Part shown: positions 1-8,536 of the stretch, in pieces | Position numbering within the stretch: the stretch's first letter is position 1 | How the letters are laid out: each line of letters begins with the position of its first letter | DNA from: Desulfamplus sp964425195 | Lineage (GTDB): Bacteria > Desulfobacterota > Desulfobacteria > Desulfobacterales > Desulfobacteraceae | DNA length: 64,000 nucleotides | Assembly: GCA_964425195.1 (NCBI GenBank) | Contig: CAYRLG010000002.1 | Location: 62,001-126,000 of the forward strand | Direction of reading: 5' to 3' | The notes under the pieces: generated by a model | Seen by the model: only the letters and a program-made list of their open reading frames with translations | The model's database searches: none | What the model was told of the DNA's origin: nothing | Translations under genes and position numbers: made by a program

Positions 1-712
1 CAATCATTGAGAGGCGGTAGATGATAATAAAGTTCTCTCCGGTTAGTTTTCTAACCTTTTTAACTATCTCAACAGGAAGACTAATTCTGTTTTCAAATGA
101 GCCTCCCCATATATCATTTCTGTGGTTAGTTGCTTTTACAATAAATTGATTGATAAAATATCCTTCTGATCCCATGATCTCAACCCCATCATATCCAGCC
201 TTTTTTGCAAGGAGAGCACAGTTTGCAAAATCGTCAATCTGCTGCCACACCTCATCAGTGGTTAGTTCTCGAGGAGTGAAAAAGTTGATAGGTGCCTGAA
301 TTGGTGACGCACTTACGATTTTATTATGGAATCCATATCGACCTGTATGAAGAATCTGCATGGCAATTTTACCGCTATTTTGATCCACTGCGTCAGTTAT
401 GATTCTGTGCTTTTCCATCTCCTCAAGTGAGGTGAGCTTAGAGAGACCATCTGCTCCACATCCTTGAATATTTGGAGAGAAACCCCCAGTTACTATAAGT
501 CCAACCCCACCTTTTGCCCTAAGAGCAAAATAGGAAGCCATCTTTTCAAAGCCTTGATAAGACTCTTCAAGACCCGTGTGCATAGACCCCATTAGGATAC
601 GATTTTTAATTATCGTAAATCCCAAATCAAGAGGCTTGAAAATATTTGGATATTTGGGATGGAGCTGCTGTTGATAGATATCGTTCTGATTTAAACATTG
701 TTGATTTTGCAC
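1..712 (-). CDS. fadH: 2,4-dienoyl-CoA reductase (FadH type), N-terminal part, runs off left edge
   Basis: About 237 codons of a flavin enzyme of the old-yellow-enzyme/2,4-dienoyl-CoA reductase family, which reduces conjugated enoyl-CoA double bonds during unsaturated fatty acid breakdown. Visible in the TIM barrel are MGSMHTGLEE (FMN end of the barrel), MQILHTGRYG, GYDGVEIMGSEGYFINQF and the family signature NHRNDIWGGSFENR, and the fragment ends in FIIIYRLSM, all as in E. coli FadH. The Fe-S and NADPH-binding halves lie outside the window. The start is GTG at 712-710, preceded by AAGGAGAG at about 8 bases; an ATG further in is out of frame. Membership of FadH rather than another OYE is well supported; the true substrate is inferred. 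Confidence 0.85.
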   Translation of the reverse strand, partial: MQNQQCLNQNDIYQQQLHPKYPNIFKPLDLGFTIIKNRILMGSMHTGLEESYQGFEKMASYFALRAKGGVGLIVTGGFSPNIQGCGADGLSKLTSLEEMEKHRIITDAVDQNSGKIAMQILHTGRYGFHNKIVSASPIQAPINFFTPRELTTDEVWQQIDDFANCALLAKKAGYDGVEIMGSEGYFINQFIVKATNHRNDIWGGSFENRISLPVEIVKKVRKLTGENFIIIYRLSMI

Positions 713-830
713 TGTGTGACTCTCCTTGCGGGTAAAATTGTTATGGAGTTTCAATTGTTTCTCCTATATTACTTGCGGAACTATTTATTATATCCAAACT
801 CAATATCAATCTTTCCTCTCTTCAAATTTA

Positions 831-1111
831 GGCACTGTTCCAAAAAATTAGGCTGCGGTAACTTTTATCATAAATAGTTCTTCTATAGTCAATAATCTAT
901 CTATCAACCCTTCTAACATCGCAGGAGAAAATTTTTTTATACTTTGTTTCAAATCTCTTAGCTTTAGGATTGATACAGTCACGAAAGGCAGCACATTCAC
1001 TCAGAAAGTTCTAAACAGCCGTTATCCAATTAATCTGAGCATCATGAATATCGACATACATTAACTCTTTTTCAGATAATTCTCATCTGCCTAATTTTTT
1101 GGAACAGTGCC
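831..1111. mobile_element. 281-bp element with perfect 23-bp terminal inverted repeats (MITE-like or decayed IS)
   Basis: The ends 831-853 and 1089-1111 are exact reverse complements over 23 bases, beginning GGCACTGTTCC and ending AATTAGGC on the left. The inside has no intact reading frame. On the minus strand short conceptual stretches such as FLSECAAFRDCINPKAKRF are broken by stops, which may be a transposase remnant. No direct duplication of flanking bases is evident. The right end lies six bases from the stop codon of the following gene, so that gene is not disrupted. The rest of the 713-1116 spacer holds only the ribosome-binding site of the FadH-like gene. Confidence 0.7.
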
Positions 1112-1116
1112 AATCT

Positions 1117-4100
1117 TTATGGACAATCTATTAATTCATCATTATCAAAATCCATTATCTTTTCACATGAACCATCTTCATTCCACCAATACCAGGTTCC
1201 AGTTTTAATTGGGGTGTATCCTGTATCTGGTGGTTTAACAGTACCCTCACTTTTTTTATTACCATTTTCATACCAATATGTTTGAAGTCCCTCCTCTTTA
1301 CCATTGTTGTAATGCCATTCAAATGATTTTTGAGCAGTATTTTCATACCACATGGTATATGTGCCGTCATAACGCTTATTTTCATTGATGTTATATTGCA
1401 ATTTATAATTACCATTATCATACCATTCTGTATGAAGTCCTATGGGTATCCCATTCTTGTAAGTCTCTTCTAATTTTTTATTTCCATTTTCCCACCACTT
1501 TATGCTTTTCCCGTCGAGTATTCCCATTGCATAATTGATTTCTGAAGATTTATTACCATTTTGTAACCAGTATGTTGATTTTCCGTGCATTTTATCCTCA
1601 AAATAACATTTGGCAAACTGAGGTTTTGTGAGTAATAAGTCATACCAAGAGAGATAACGACCATGCAGCTGATTTGCCGAATTATAATAGAAAACACTCC
1701 CAACGTATTCGTTTTTTTTCAATTGAGAATAGTCAACATCCCAGCCGCAGTCGTAATCATAAAGGGAATTATTATCTTCATTTTCTTTTTCCATCACAAC
1801 ATTTATATCTACAGAAACTTTGGTATTGTCCTTTAAAACAGCAGAAAAAGTTATTTTCCTCTCACCCTCTTCAAGTCCAAGTTCGCTTATTTTGAAAGAA
1901 CCAGTAAAATTACCGTTATTATCTATTTTTAAGGGATTGACATTAGTTTTAAGAACATCCATTCTCGTCTCATTGACCGTCATAAACTTAACACGCTTAT
2001 CAATTTCTTTATCCTCAGGCCAGATCAATACTCCTTGAATATCAACTACTTGGGTTAAAGTTAGCTTACTGCCATTAGAAGGCGTGGAAATCTTCAATTC
2101 AGGACAGTTGCATCGGTTGCTGGTGAATTGCATAGCAGAATAGGTCTCCTCCGCAGTTTGACGTGCAAGTGATGGCTCGTGGTAATACTGTTCGTGATCT
2201 ATTCTACCTATATATTTATTATTATCAGTAATACCAACACCTGCCATGCTGATAACAGGAGATGCACCATCAGAATCGCCCAAATCTGCCCCCATAACCT
2301 GTGATGAGGCATTTCCCATAAGGTTGTAAACAAAGGTTGCACCTATACCGATTTCATTAAGATTAGTGAATGCTCCACCCCATTCTGCAGTTGACCAGTC
2401 AGCAATATTTTCTTTCAAAACTTGATCAGTTACCCCGTATAAAAAAGTATATTTTTCTCCTAAATCATCACTATAGTTCATTGCATTGATATCATTATTA
2501 TAAAGCATATCTCCTGAGGAAAGGTTCCATAAACTATAGGTTTCTCCTGTGCTCTCTCCTACGTATTCAAAAAAATCAGTAAGTTTAAGAGATTCAAGAT
2601 AGCCTAAAGATGCCATTGTCCAACGCATATCAAAAACACCTTGGGTAGGCATAACAGATTTCTCAAGTTTAGTTGAGAGTTGTTTTGTTATAGTATATGG
2701 TAACAGGCTCTTTAGAGCAGGAGAGGTAATGGCAAAGCGGAAACTATTAAGCGGTGTACCGTGATGAGGAGAACCCCATGAAACAAAACGCTGAAGATTG
2801 TCTTTCAGCTCGGCTTCAAAGAGCTGTATTCCTGCCCGAGATACAAGTCCTCCCATGGAGTGAGCAATAATGAAGAGGTTGAACTTCATGCCATTTTTAA
2901 TTTGTGGTTCAAACTCTGCTTTCATAAGATTTGCAAGAGCACTGTTTAGATGCTGGAAAATGGGACGCCATGATGGATATATAAACTCATAAAACAGAGT
3001 ACATCCCTGTTTATCAGCATGGCTGTCAAGGAAAGTTTTGTACATCTGATTCCATACATCACGTTTATACTCATAAGACCATGGGGCTATTGTATCAGTT
3101 TTTTCGTATCCTGTTTTTTCTGCTTCGTTGTGTCCATGGACAAAAATGACAACATTTTGAACAGGTTTTTGAGATTCAAGAGTTTTTTGTTCTTGAGAAA
3201 GAGGATTAACGTAAGTAACACTACCGTCTCCTGTACGGATATAAAAATAGTTCCTGTTTTGTTCCAAGGTATTATCAGGGAGCATACGCACGAGCTTGGC
3301 TGAAACAGCATGGTTGTCAGTTGATTGAATAGTAACAGCGGCATAGATGATTTTTTTAGGACCAGATACTCTTTGTGCCTTAGCTGTTTTTTTCGGGTTA
3401 GATGAGTTTATTTTTCCTCTGTTTAAGGAACCGTCTGTAAAATGCTCATCCATTATATCTACAGGCATTATCCAATCTCTAAATGTAAGATTTCCGCTGC
3501 TATCGGTATATAAAGGAAAATAGTGTATTTCCGTTTCTCCAGTGTCTGGATTAGTGCTATATCGTGCAATATTGACTGTATGCGGATTAATGCTGCCGAT
3601 CTCCTCTTTGGGAATAGTGATGATAGGTGCAAATGAGTTAGCATTGTCAGCACCGTTATAAACAACATCTTCTATGGTAATAGTTCTCATGCTCCCGCTC
3701 GTTTGAAGTTGTGTTTCATTCAAACTAATTGTATTACTTGTACGCTCCAGCGTAAGAGTTAATCCGCTTCCGTCTCCTAAACCTTGAAATTCTATCTGGG
3801 TATTGTCTTTTAATGATATACTTGTTGTTGTGTTATTCAGCGTAATAGGTCCGCTTGTTTCAGATAAAGTTTCTCCTATAACAGGAGGTTTAGGGGTAAA
3901 ATCATCTCCTTCTATGCTATTACTTTTAACTTCAAAGATATAAAACCCCAACTCATACTTTTCATTTTCAAGAGCTTTGATAATATCTCCGCTGCTATCT
4001 GGTGCAACAAGCCAATATACTGTCCACTCTCCATCTTTGGGGAATGGATGAAAAGATGTTCCGTTCGTTCCAACTTCAAATGGATTCAGTATTGTCTTTT

Positions 4101-4872
4101 CTATTTTTTTACCAGATATGCCTGACGCAATTGTTAAAAATCCGCCTGTGTCAAGATTAAGCAGCTTGCCAGCCTCGTCAGTAACGTAAAAACGCCCGTC
4201 TGGAAGTCCTATTAATATCCAGATATCAACTGGTTTGTTGTACGCTGGAAAATCAACCGACAACTCCATCTTTCCGCTGAGAGTTCCCGCATTGCCTCCG
4301 CTGCTGGTGATATTTCCCATGTAAACAGGAGCAGAAGATGGGTTTGCGGTTGCATCAATGACTGAAATGCCGTTAGGCGGAGCTATTCCTTCTACATTAT
4401 TATTTGTGTCATCTGGCTGTTCAATTTCGGCTTCGCATCCATAAAGTTTAAGCGTAGTTTGTCCAGATGGGTTGGCACACATAGAAATAGTCTCATCAAA
4501 CAATTCATAATCACCAGCTTTAAGATGCTGGTTAATGTTCCATATTCCTTCGCACCAGTACCCTTGGCACTCACCATTGCTGCTTATTAGTGCTGAGTCG
4601 CTATAAACATCAGGTCCAGATAAAAAGAGAAAAATACTATCTTTATCAATGCCTCCAGCCGTGCTTGTATCAAACCACACTCTTATTTTGGTAATATAAG
4701 CATCTTTGTTTAAAGTAAAATAAGATACGTCTGTATGACCGCACTCACCAAGATATTTGTAATCAAGAATAACCTTTTCTTCTGAACATCTGCTCCATGA
4801 AAATGAGGGATAGGCTGCAAACATACAAAAGCAGATGAAACTAGAAATAAAATATCTAAAAATACTTTTCAT
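1117..4872 (-). CDS. Exported protein: shared N-terminal module, PGAP1-like alpha/beta hydrolase, MORN-like repeats
   Basis: A 1251-residue secreted protein. A signal peptide (about residues 1-27) is followed by the module shared with the next two genes (about 30-340), a Ser/Thr-rich linker, and an alpha/beta-hydrolase region. That region has an oxyanion-type strand VVIFVHGHNE and the nucleophile motif AHSMGG (Ser672), followed by WGSPHHGTP, which resembles PGAP1/lipase-type esterases. The last 150 residues hold repeated YxxGxK-type units (YWLQNGNKS, WWENGNKKLEE, WYENGNKKSEG) of the MORN_2 kind. The ATG at 4872 is chosen because AAAGGAGGG precedes it; an ATG 30 bases upstream has no such site. 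The gene is last in a run with its two paralogs, 265 bases after the previous stop. Substrate unknown. Confidence 0.8.
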   Translation of the reverse strand: MKSIFRYFISSFICFCMFAAYPSFSWSRCSEEKVILDYKYLGECGHTDVSYFTLNKDAYITKIRVWFDTSTAGGIDKDSIFLFLSGPDVYSDSALISSNGECQGYWCEGIWNINQHLKAGDYELFDETISMCANPSGQTTLKLYGCEAEIEQPDDTNNNVEGIAPPNGISVIDATANPSSAPVYMGNITSSGGNAGTLSGKMELSVDFPAYNKPVDIWILIGLPDGRFYVTDEAGKLLNLDTGGFLTIASGISGKKIEKTILNPFEVGTNGTSFHPFPKDGEWTVYWLVAPDSSGDIIKALENEKYELGFYIFEVKSNSIEGDDFTPKPPVIGETLSETSGPITLNNTTTSISLKDNTQIEFQGLGDGSGLTLTLERTSNTISLNETQLQTSGSMRTITIEDVVYNGADNANSFAPIITIPKEEIGSINPHTVNIARYSTNPDTGETEIHYFPLYTDSSGNLTFRDWIMPVDIMDEHFTDGSLNRGKINSSNPKKTAKAQRVSGPKKIIYAAVTIQSTDNHAVSAKLVRMLPDNTLEQNRNYFYIRTGDGSVTYVNPLSQEQKTLESQKPVQNVVIFVHGHNEAEKTGYEKTDTIAPWSYEYKRDVWNQMYKTFLDSHADKQGCTLFYEFIYPSWRPIFQHLNSALANLMKAEFEPQIKNGMKFNLFIIAHSMGGLVSRAGIQLFEAELKDNLQRFVSWGSPHHGTPLNSFRFAITSPALKSLLPYTITKQLSTKLEKSVMPTQGVFDMRWTMASLGYLESLKLTDFFEYVGESTGETYSLWNLSSGDMLYNNDINAMNYSDDLGEKYTFLYGVTDQVLKENIADWSTAEWGGAFTNLNEIGIGATFVYNLMGNASSQVMGADLGDSDGASPVISMAGVGITDNNKYIGRIDHEQYYHEPSLARQTAEETYSAMQFTSNRCNCPELKISTPSNGSKLTLTQVVDIQGVLIWPEDKEIDKRVKFMTVNETRMDVLKTNVNPLKIDNNGNFTGSFKISELGLEEGERKITFSAVLKDNTKVSVDINVVMEKENEDNNSLYDYDCGWDVDYSQLKKNEYVGSVFYYNSANQLHGRYLSWYDLLLTKPQFAKCYFEDKMHGKSTYWLQNGNKSSEINYAMGILDGKSIKWWENGNKKLEETYKNGIPIGLHTEWYDNGNYKLQYNINENKRYDGTYTMWYENTAQKSFEWHYNNGKEEGLQTYWYENGNKKSEGTVKPPDTGYTPIKTGTWYWWNEDGSCEKIMDFDNDELIDCP
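4309..4677. repeat. 369-bp tract identical to 10883-11251
   Basis: Within the shared module of the first paralog these bases match 10883-11251 without a single difference by eye. Substitutions resume at once on both sides (4308 against 10882, 4678 against 11252). The middle paralog is clearly diverged over the same segment. This points to recent gene conversion or segmental duplication between first and third copies. Confidence 0.85.
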
Positions 4873-4943
4873 AATACGTAACCCTCCTTTTAAAAATTTC
4901 AACTTGTGATTATAACGCAGACTGTTTTTCTTCTGCTTAAGAC

Positions 4944-5070
4944 CTAATCTGCAGTGGTTAAAACTTGAAAATCATAATAGCCGAATTCATACCCGCCCTT
5001 TTGAACAGCTTCTGTGATATCGCCGTTACTTACAGATGCAATGAGCCAATAGACTATTCATCTTCCACTT
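4944..5070 (-). pseudogene. Decayed fragment of the shared secreted module
   Basis: Minus-strand translation reads IVYWLIASVSNGDITEAV, then KGGYEFGYYDFQVLTTAD and a stop at 4946-4944. This aligns with TVYWLVAPDSSGDIIKAL and NEKYELGFYIFEV in the neighbouring genes. The codon aligned with the Trp of GEW is TGA, and homology ends a few codons upstream, so this is a remnant of a fourth copy of the module rather than a gene. It lies between the first two intact paralogs. Confidence 0.8.
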
Positions 5071-5094
5071 TTAAATAAAGTTAAGACTGAAATA

Positions 5095-5124
5095 TTGGCA
5101 TTAAACCAAATGCTTTAATGCCAA
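5095..5124 (-). terminator. Hairpin downstream of the middle secreted paralog
   Basis: An 11-bp perfect stem (5095-5105 with 5114-5124, TTGGCATTAAA and its complement) has an 8-base loop, 13 bases past the stop codon at 5138. The following minus-strand bases are only moderately T-rich, so termination is possible but not certain. Confidence 0.45.
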
Positions 5125-5137
5125 TACCATGTTAAAG

Positions 5138-8100
5138 TTAGTTAAACGGCTTTTCGCAAGTTTTGGTTCCAGGTGTTGTAGTTGGACAGCACTCTTTTGT
5201 GTATGTGTATGTTTGAGATACATTTCCGCTTCCTGTGGAAGTCAATTTACCACTACTATCTGCTGTAATAGTTGCAGTTCCTGTAAACATAGCTCTTATG
5301 TCAACACATGGTCCCCAACATGACATAAACGATGGATCAATTTTACTATTTCCAGCGGTTGTAAAACTAAGATTAATTGAGTTGCATGACCATGAACCAG
5401 TTAAAGACTCTTGAGTATAATCATTCCCACCTTGTGAACAGTAATCATCAGGAATAATGGTTCCATTAGGTCCAAGCTGAAAGCATAGAGGGATATCCCA
5501 TTGAATCCCCGAGCGATCTCCACAATCCTTGAAGTTTACCCTGACTGAAGCATTGTATGAATTAAAAAACATATCTTCTTTAAAATAGCAGTTATCTATC
5601 TCACTTTTTATTATCCATAATTTGGCAGAATAACCTCCTTGCAAGTTAAATGTATGTGATGTGGTTAATTTTTCAACACCATTTACACTAATTTGTATAT
5701 TTGTATATAAAGTTTCTCCTTCGTTTCCAGAATTGTCTGCTATTAAATAAAAGACATCTCCTTTATTTACTTTTACTTCATGGCTATCCTCCTTCCCAAT
5801 TAACCGTTCAGGAGTGGGAATGTAAGATGTCCTTTGATACTCTTCGCTGAATTTATATATACTTATTGTGCTGAAATTTCCTCCTGTAAATGATATTTTT
5901 GCAGTCGCGTCTTGTGGAACAGCAAGTTTTGTATTTTCTTCAGCTATCGTTGAAATACTATATTTACTAAGATATGAATCATTCCCAAAAATACTCCATG
6001 ATGCGAAATCTCTGTAATACTGAGGCAGAGATATACCATTATAACCATTTAGTTTTTGAAGAGGTGCAGTTAAAGGACTTCCATTTGAGACATGCTCAAA
6101 CATCTCTTTAAAATTAAGTCCCTTTTTTTCAACAAGAAATTGAATAAAAGCAGAGGCAGCATATTCATAGCTTTGATCTAAGTTCCAGCCGTTTTTATTA
6201 TCCATCTTTCCAGTCGTTGATATTGGATAACTTAAAAAATCAGACCCAGTTTTTGCGTGAAGATTCTCAAATTTTCTGTTTGACCATGCAGCTCTATTTC
6301 CAGCGTATTCAGCCACAGCCTCCATCCACCAGAGGTTATGAGGAGTTTTAAAACCAACTATCCCGTAATACTCAGCTTGGAGTCTGTGAAAAAGTTCATG
6401 TCCTATGGTTACATAACTGTCATAAGCATTAAAATCTTTTAAAACATCTGTTGGGAAATGGATATTTTCCCAAACTTTTTCATAGTTTGGGTCTCCTCCA
6501 AGTGCTACCCACCATGAATCAATTTTAATTGTAATTGGATTTTTAGACTCTCCCCATATCCAGCCTGGTGTTGTTATAGGGTCTTTAAATTTATAAACAT
6601 CAACATAATTTTTGAGTGAGGTCTCTAAAAGATTTCCAATATCTTGGATAAATTTTGGGTGCAAAGTGCTGTATGATGATATTGGAATTGGATAAAGAGG
6701 ATTTTTATAAGTTATTCCAACCCATGATTTATCGTTTAAAGTTTGGTCAGCCTCAACTGCTGATTTGCTGTAAAGTAGTCTAAAGTTACCCTCTGGAGTT
6801 ACATAGACATCGTTAAGAAGTTTTTCTCCAGCCCACGTTACTGGTATTGTTGCCACAGCCCCACTGCCAATAATAACCCACTCTATAAGTGTAAGATGGT
6901 TTGTATATAAACTTAAAGTATGATTTATAGGATCAATTTTATAAGCAAGAGGCAGCCAAAAATTTTCATATTCATTCCAACGCATTGGAATCAATTGCTC
7001 TTCAGCTGTATAGTCAGGATTTAATAGTTCAGGGTTATATTTGACCTTTATCTCAATATAGTCGTTAAGTGCCTCCAATCCATCAATGCTAACATCAAAT
7101 GCAAATCCCTCTGAAAATGGCGATATTGAATTTATAGGAGCATTTTCAACTTTTGAAATTGAGAGAGTTCTTGTTGCATCTAAAATACCAGAAGGGATAG
7201 TTACAACTATCTCATCATTGTAGTTTACAGTTTGCTCAGTTGAAGATGGAGATAAAGATTTTGAGACTAAAGGGGTGGTAACAGGTGATAAGACTGCAAA
7301 ATCTACATAATTGCTAAGTTTATTTCCAGATTTTATCTGAATAGCACCAGATTGTGCACTATTTGGAACAGCAATTTGCAGGATATCTTCTGCTATTTTT
7401 ACAATCTTATTTTGCACTAACTCAGTTTGGTCGTAAAAAACTGTTATATTTGAATCTAAATCAGTAATTGGTGTGTCAAGTTTTAATAAAACATAAGAGC
7501 CAGCGGGACCACTTTTGGGAAAATAATCTGTAATATTTAGATCATAGGTTGTATTGTCAATTTTACGTTTAATAACAAAAGAGTAAAACCCTAACTCATA
7601 ATCTCCGTTTTCAATTGTCTTTATAATATCCCCGCTGCTCTCTGGTGCAACAAGCCAATATACAGTCCACTCTCCATTTTCGGGAAAAGGGTCAAACGGA
7701 GTTGCAGATGCTGATGAATCAGCAGAAGGTATTTCAAACGGCTGTAAAATTGTTTTTACTGTTTTTGCACCAGCTACACCTGACGCAATTGTCAAAAACC
7801 CGCTCTCATCAAGGTTCAAGAATCTGCCAGCCTCATTAGCTAAATAAAAACGTCCGTCTGGAAGTCCTATTAATATCCAGATATCAACTGGTTTGTTATA
7901 CGCTGGAAAATCAACCGATAACTCCATCTTCCCGCTGAGAGTTCCCACACTACCGCCGCTGTTTGCGATATTTCCCATGTAAACAGGAGCAGACAAAGGG
8001 TTTGTTGTTGCATCAATAACTGAAATGCCATTAGGTGGAGCTATTCCTTCTAAATCATCATCTGTCTCGTCCGGCTGTTCAATTTCTGCATCACACCCAT

Positions 8101-8524
8101 AAAGTATAAGAGTTGTTTCGCCTGATGGATTGTAGCATACAGATTTACTATTTGCTGTTACTGTGTATTTTCCAGCTTTCAGAACCTCATTAAAGTAAAA
8201 CATTGCTGCACACCAGATGCCATAGCACCCCTCTTTATTTATCTCGCCAGATGCTTTTGTGTATCCATCAGGTCCAGATATGGTTGCAGAAAGCGTATCT
8301 CCTCCAATAGAAGCATCATACCAAATTCTGATACGGGTTATGTATGTATCTTTCTCCAAAGTAAAAGAACTGGTCTGAGTATAGCCGCACACTCCAAGAT
8401 ATTTGTTGTGAAGCATAACCTCTTCTGTTGGACAAAATTCAGCATAAATTTGCGGAACTGAAAATAAAAGAGAGATAAAGACAAAGATAAAGTATGATGA
8501 AAAATATTTAATGTGTTTTTTCAT
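5138..8524 (-). CDS. Exported HExxH protein with shared N-terminal module and IPT/TIG-like domain
   Basis: A 1128-residue exported protein. The signal peptide (about 1-28, ending PQIYA) is followed by the shared module (about 30-345), then an IPT/TIG-like beta domain (about 350-430, starting near DYFPKSGPAGSYV). A region related to a zinc metalloprotease carries GHELFH (His709 to His713), with a likely third ligand in WMEAVAEYAG some 20 residues on. The C-terminal 130 residues are Cys-rich and of unknown type. The gene starts 12 bases after the preceding paralog's stop with AAAGGAG in front of the ATG, so the two are co-transcribed. Proteolysis is inferred from the motif alone, and no substrate is evident. 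Confidence 0.78.
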   Translation of the reverse strand: MKKHIKYFSSYFIFVFISLLFSVPQIYAEFCPTEEVMLHNKYLGVCGYTQTSSFTLEKDTYITRIRIWYDASIGGDTLSATISGPDGYTKASGEINKEGCYGIWCAAMFYFNEVLKAGKYTVTANSKSVCYNPSGETTLILYGCDAEIEQPDETDDDLEGIAPPNGISVIDATTNPLSAPVYMGNIANSGGSVGTLSGKMELSVDFPAYNKPVDIWILIGLPDGRFYLANEAGRFLNLDESGFLTIASGVAGAKTVKTILQPFEIPSADSSASATPFDPFPENGEWTVYWLVAPESSGDIIKTIENGDYELGFYSFVIKRKIDNTTYDLNITDYFPKSGPAGSYVLLKLDTPITDLDSNITVFYDQTELVQNKIVKIAEDILQIAVPNSAQSGAIQIKSGNKLSNYVDFAVLSPVTTPLVSKSLSPSSTEQTVNYNDEIVVTIPSGILDATRTLSISKVENAPINSISPFSEGFAFDVSIDGLEALNDYIEIKVKYNPELLNPDYTAEEQLIPMRWNEYENFWLPLAYKIDPINHTLSLYTNHLTLIEWVIIGSGAVATIPVTWAGEKLLNDVYVTPEGNFRLLYSKSAVEADQTLNDKSWVGITYKNPLYPIPISSYSTLHPKFIQDIGNLLETSLKNYVDVYKFKDPITTPGWIWGESKNPITIKIDSWWVALGGDPNYEKVWENIHFPTDVLKDFNAYDSYVTIGHELFHRLQAEYYGIVGFKTPHNLWWMEAVAEYAGNRAAWSNRKFENLHAKTGSDFLSYPISTTGKMDNKNGWNLDQSYEYAASAFIQFLVEKKGLNFKEMFEHVSNGSPLTAPLQKLNGYNGISLPQYYRDFASWSIFGNDSYLSKYSISTIAEENTKLAVPQDATAKISFTGGNFSTISIYKFSEEYQRTSYIPTPERLIGKEDSHEVKVNKGDVFYLIADNSGNEGETLYTNIQISVNGVEKLTTSHTFNLQGGYSAKLWIIKSEIDNCYFKEDMFFNSYNASVRVNFKDCGDRSGIQWDIPLCFQLGPNGTIIPDDYCSQGGNDYTQESLTGSWSCNSINLSFTTAGNSKIDPSFMSCWGPCVDIRAMFTGTATITADSSGKLTSTGSGNVSQTYTYTKECCPTTTPGTKTCEKPFN

Positions 8525-8536
8525 GGTAATACTCCT

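Noticed and set aside
831..1111. Possible transposase gene inside the inverted-repeat element
   Set aside because: Every frame is broken by stops within about 35 codons, so only a remnant could be claimed.
4392..4577. A 61-codon open frame identical to one at 10966-11151
   Set aside because: Both are frame shadows inside the shared module; identity comes from the 369-bp DNA tract.
4564..4580. TTGGCAC-N5-ATTGC resembling a sigma54 promoter, also at the paired place near 11138
   Set aside because: It is on the plus strand inside coding sequence, the spacing is one base too long, and it is repeated only because the tract is duplicated.
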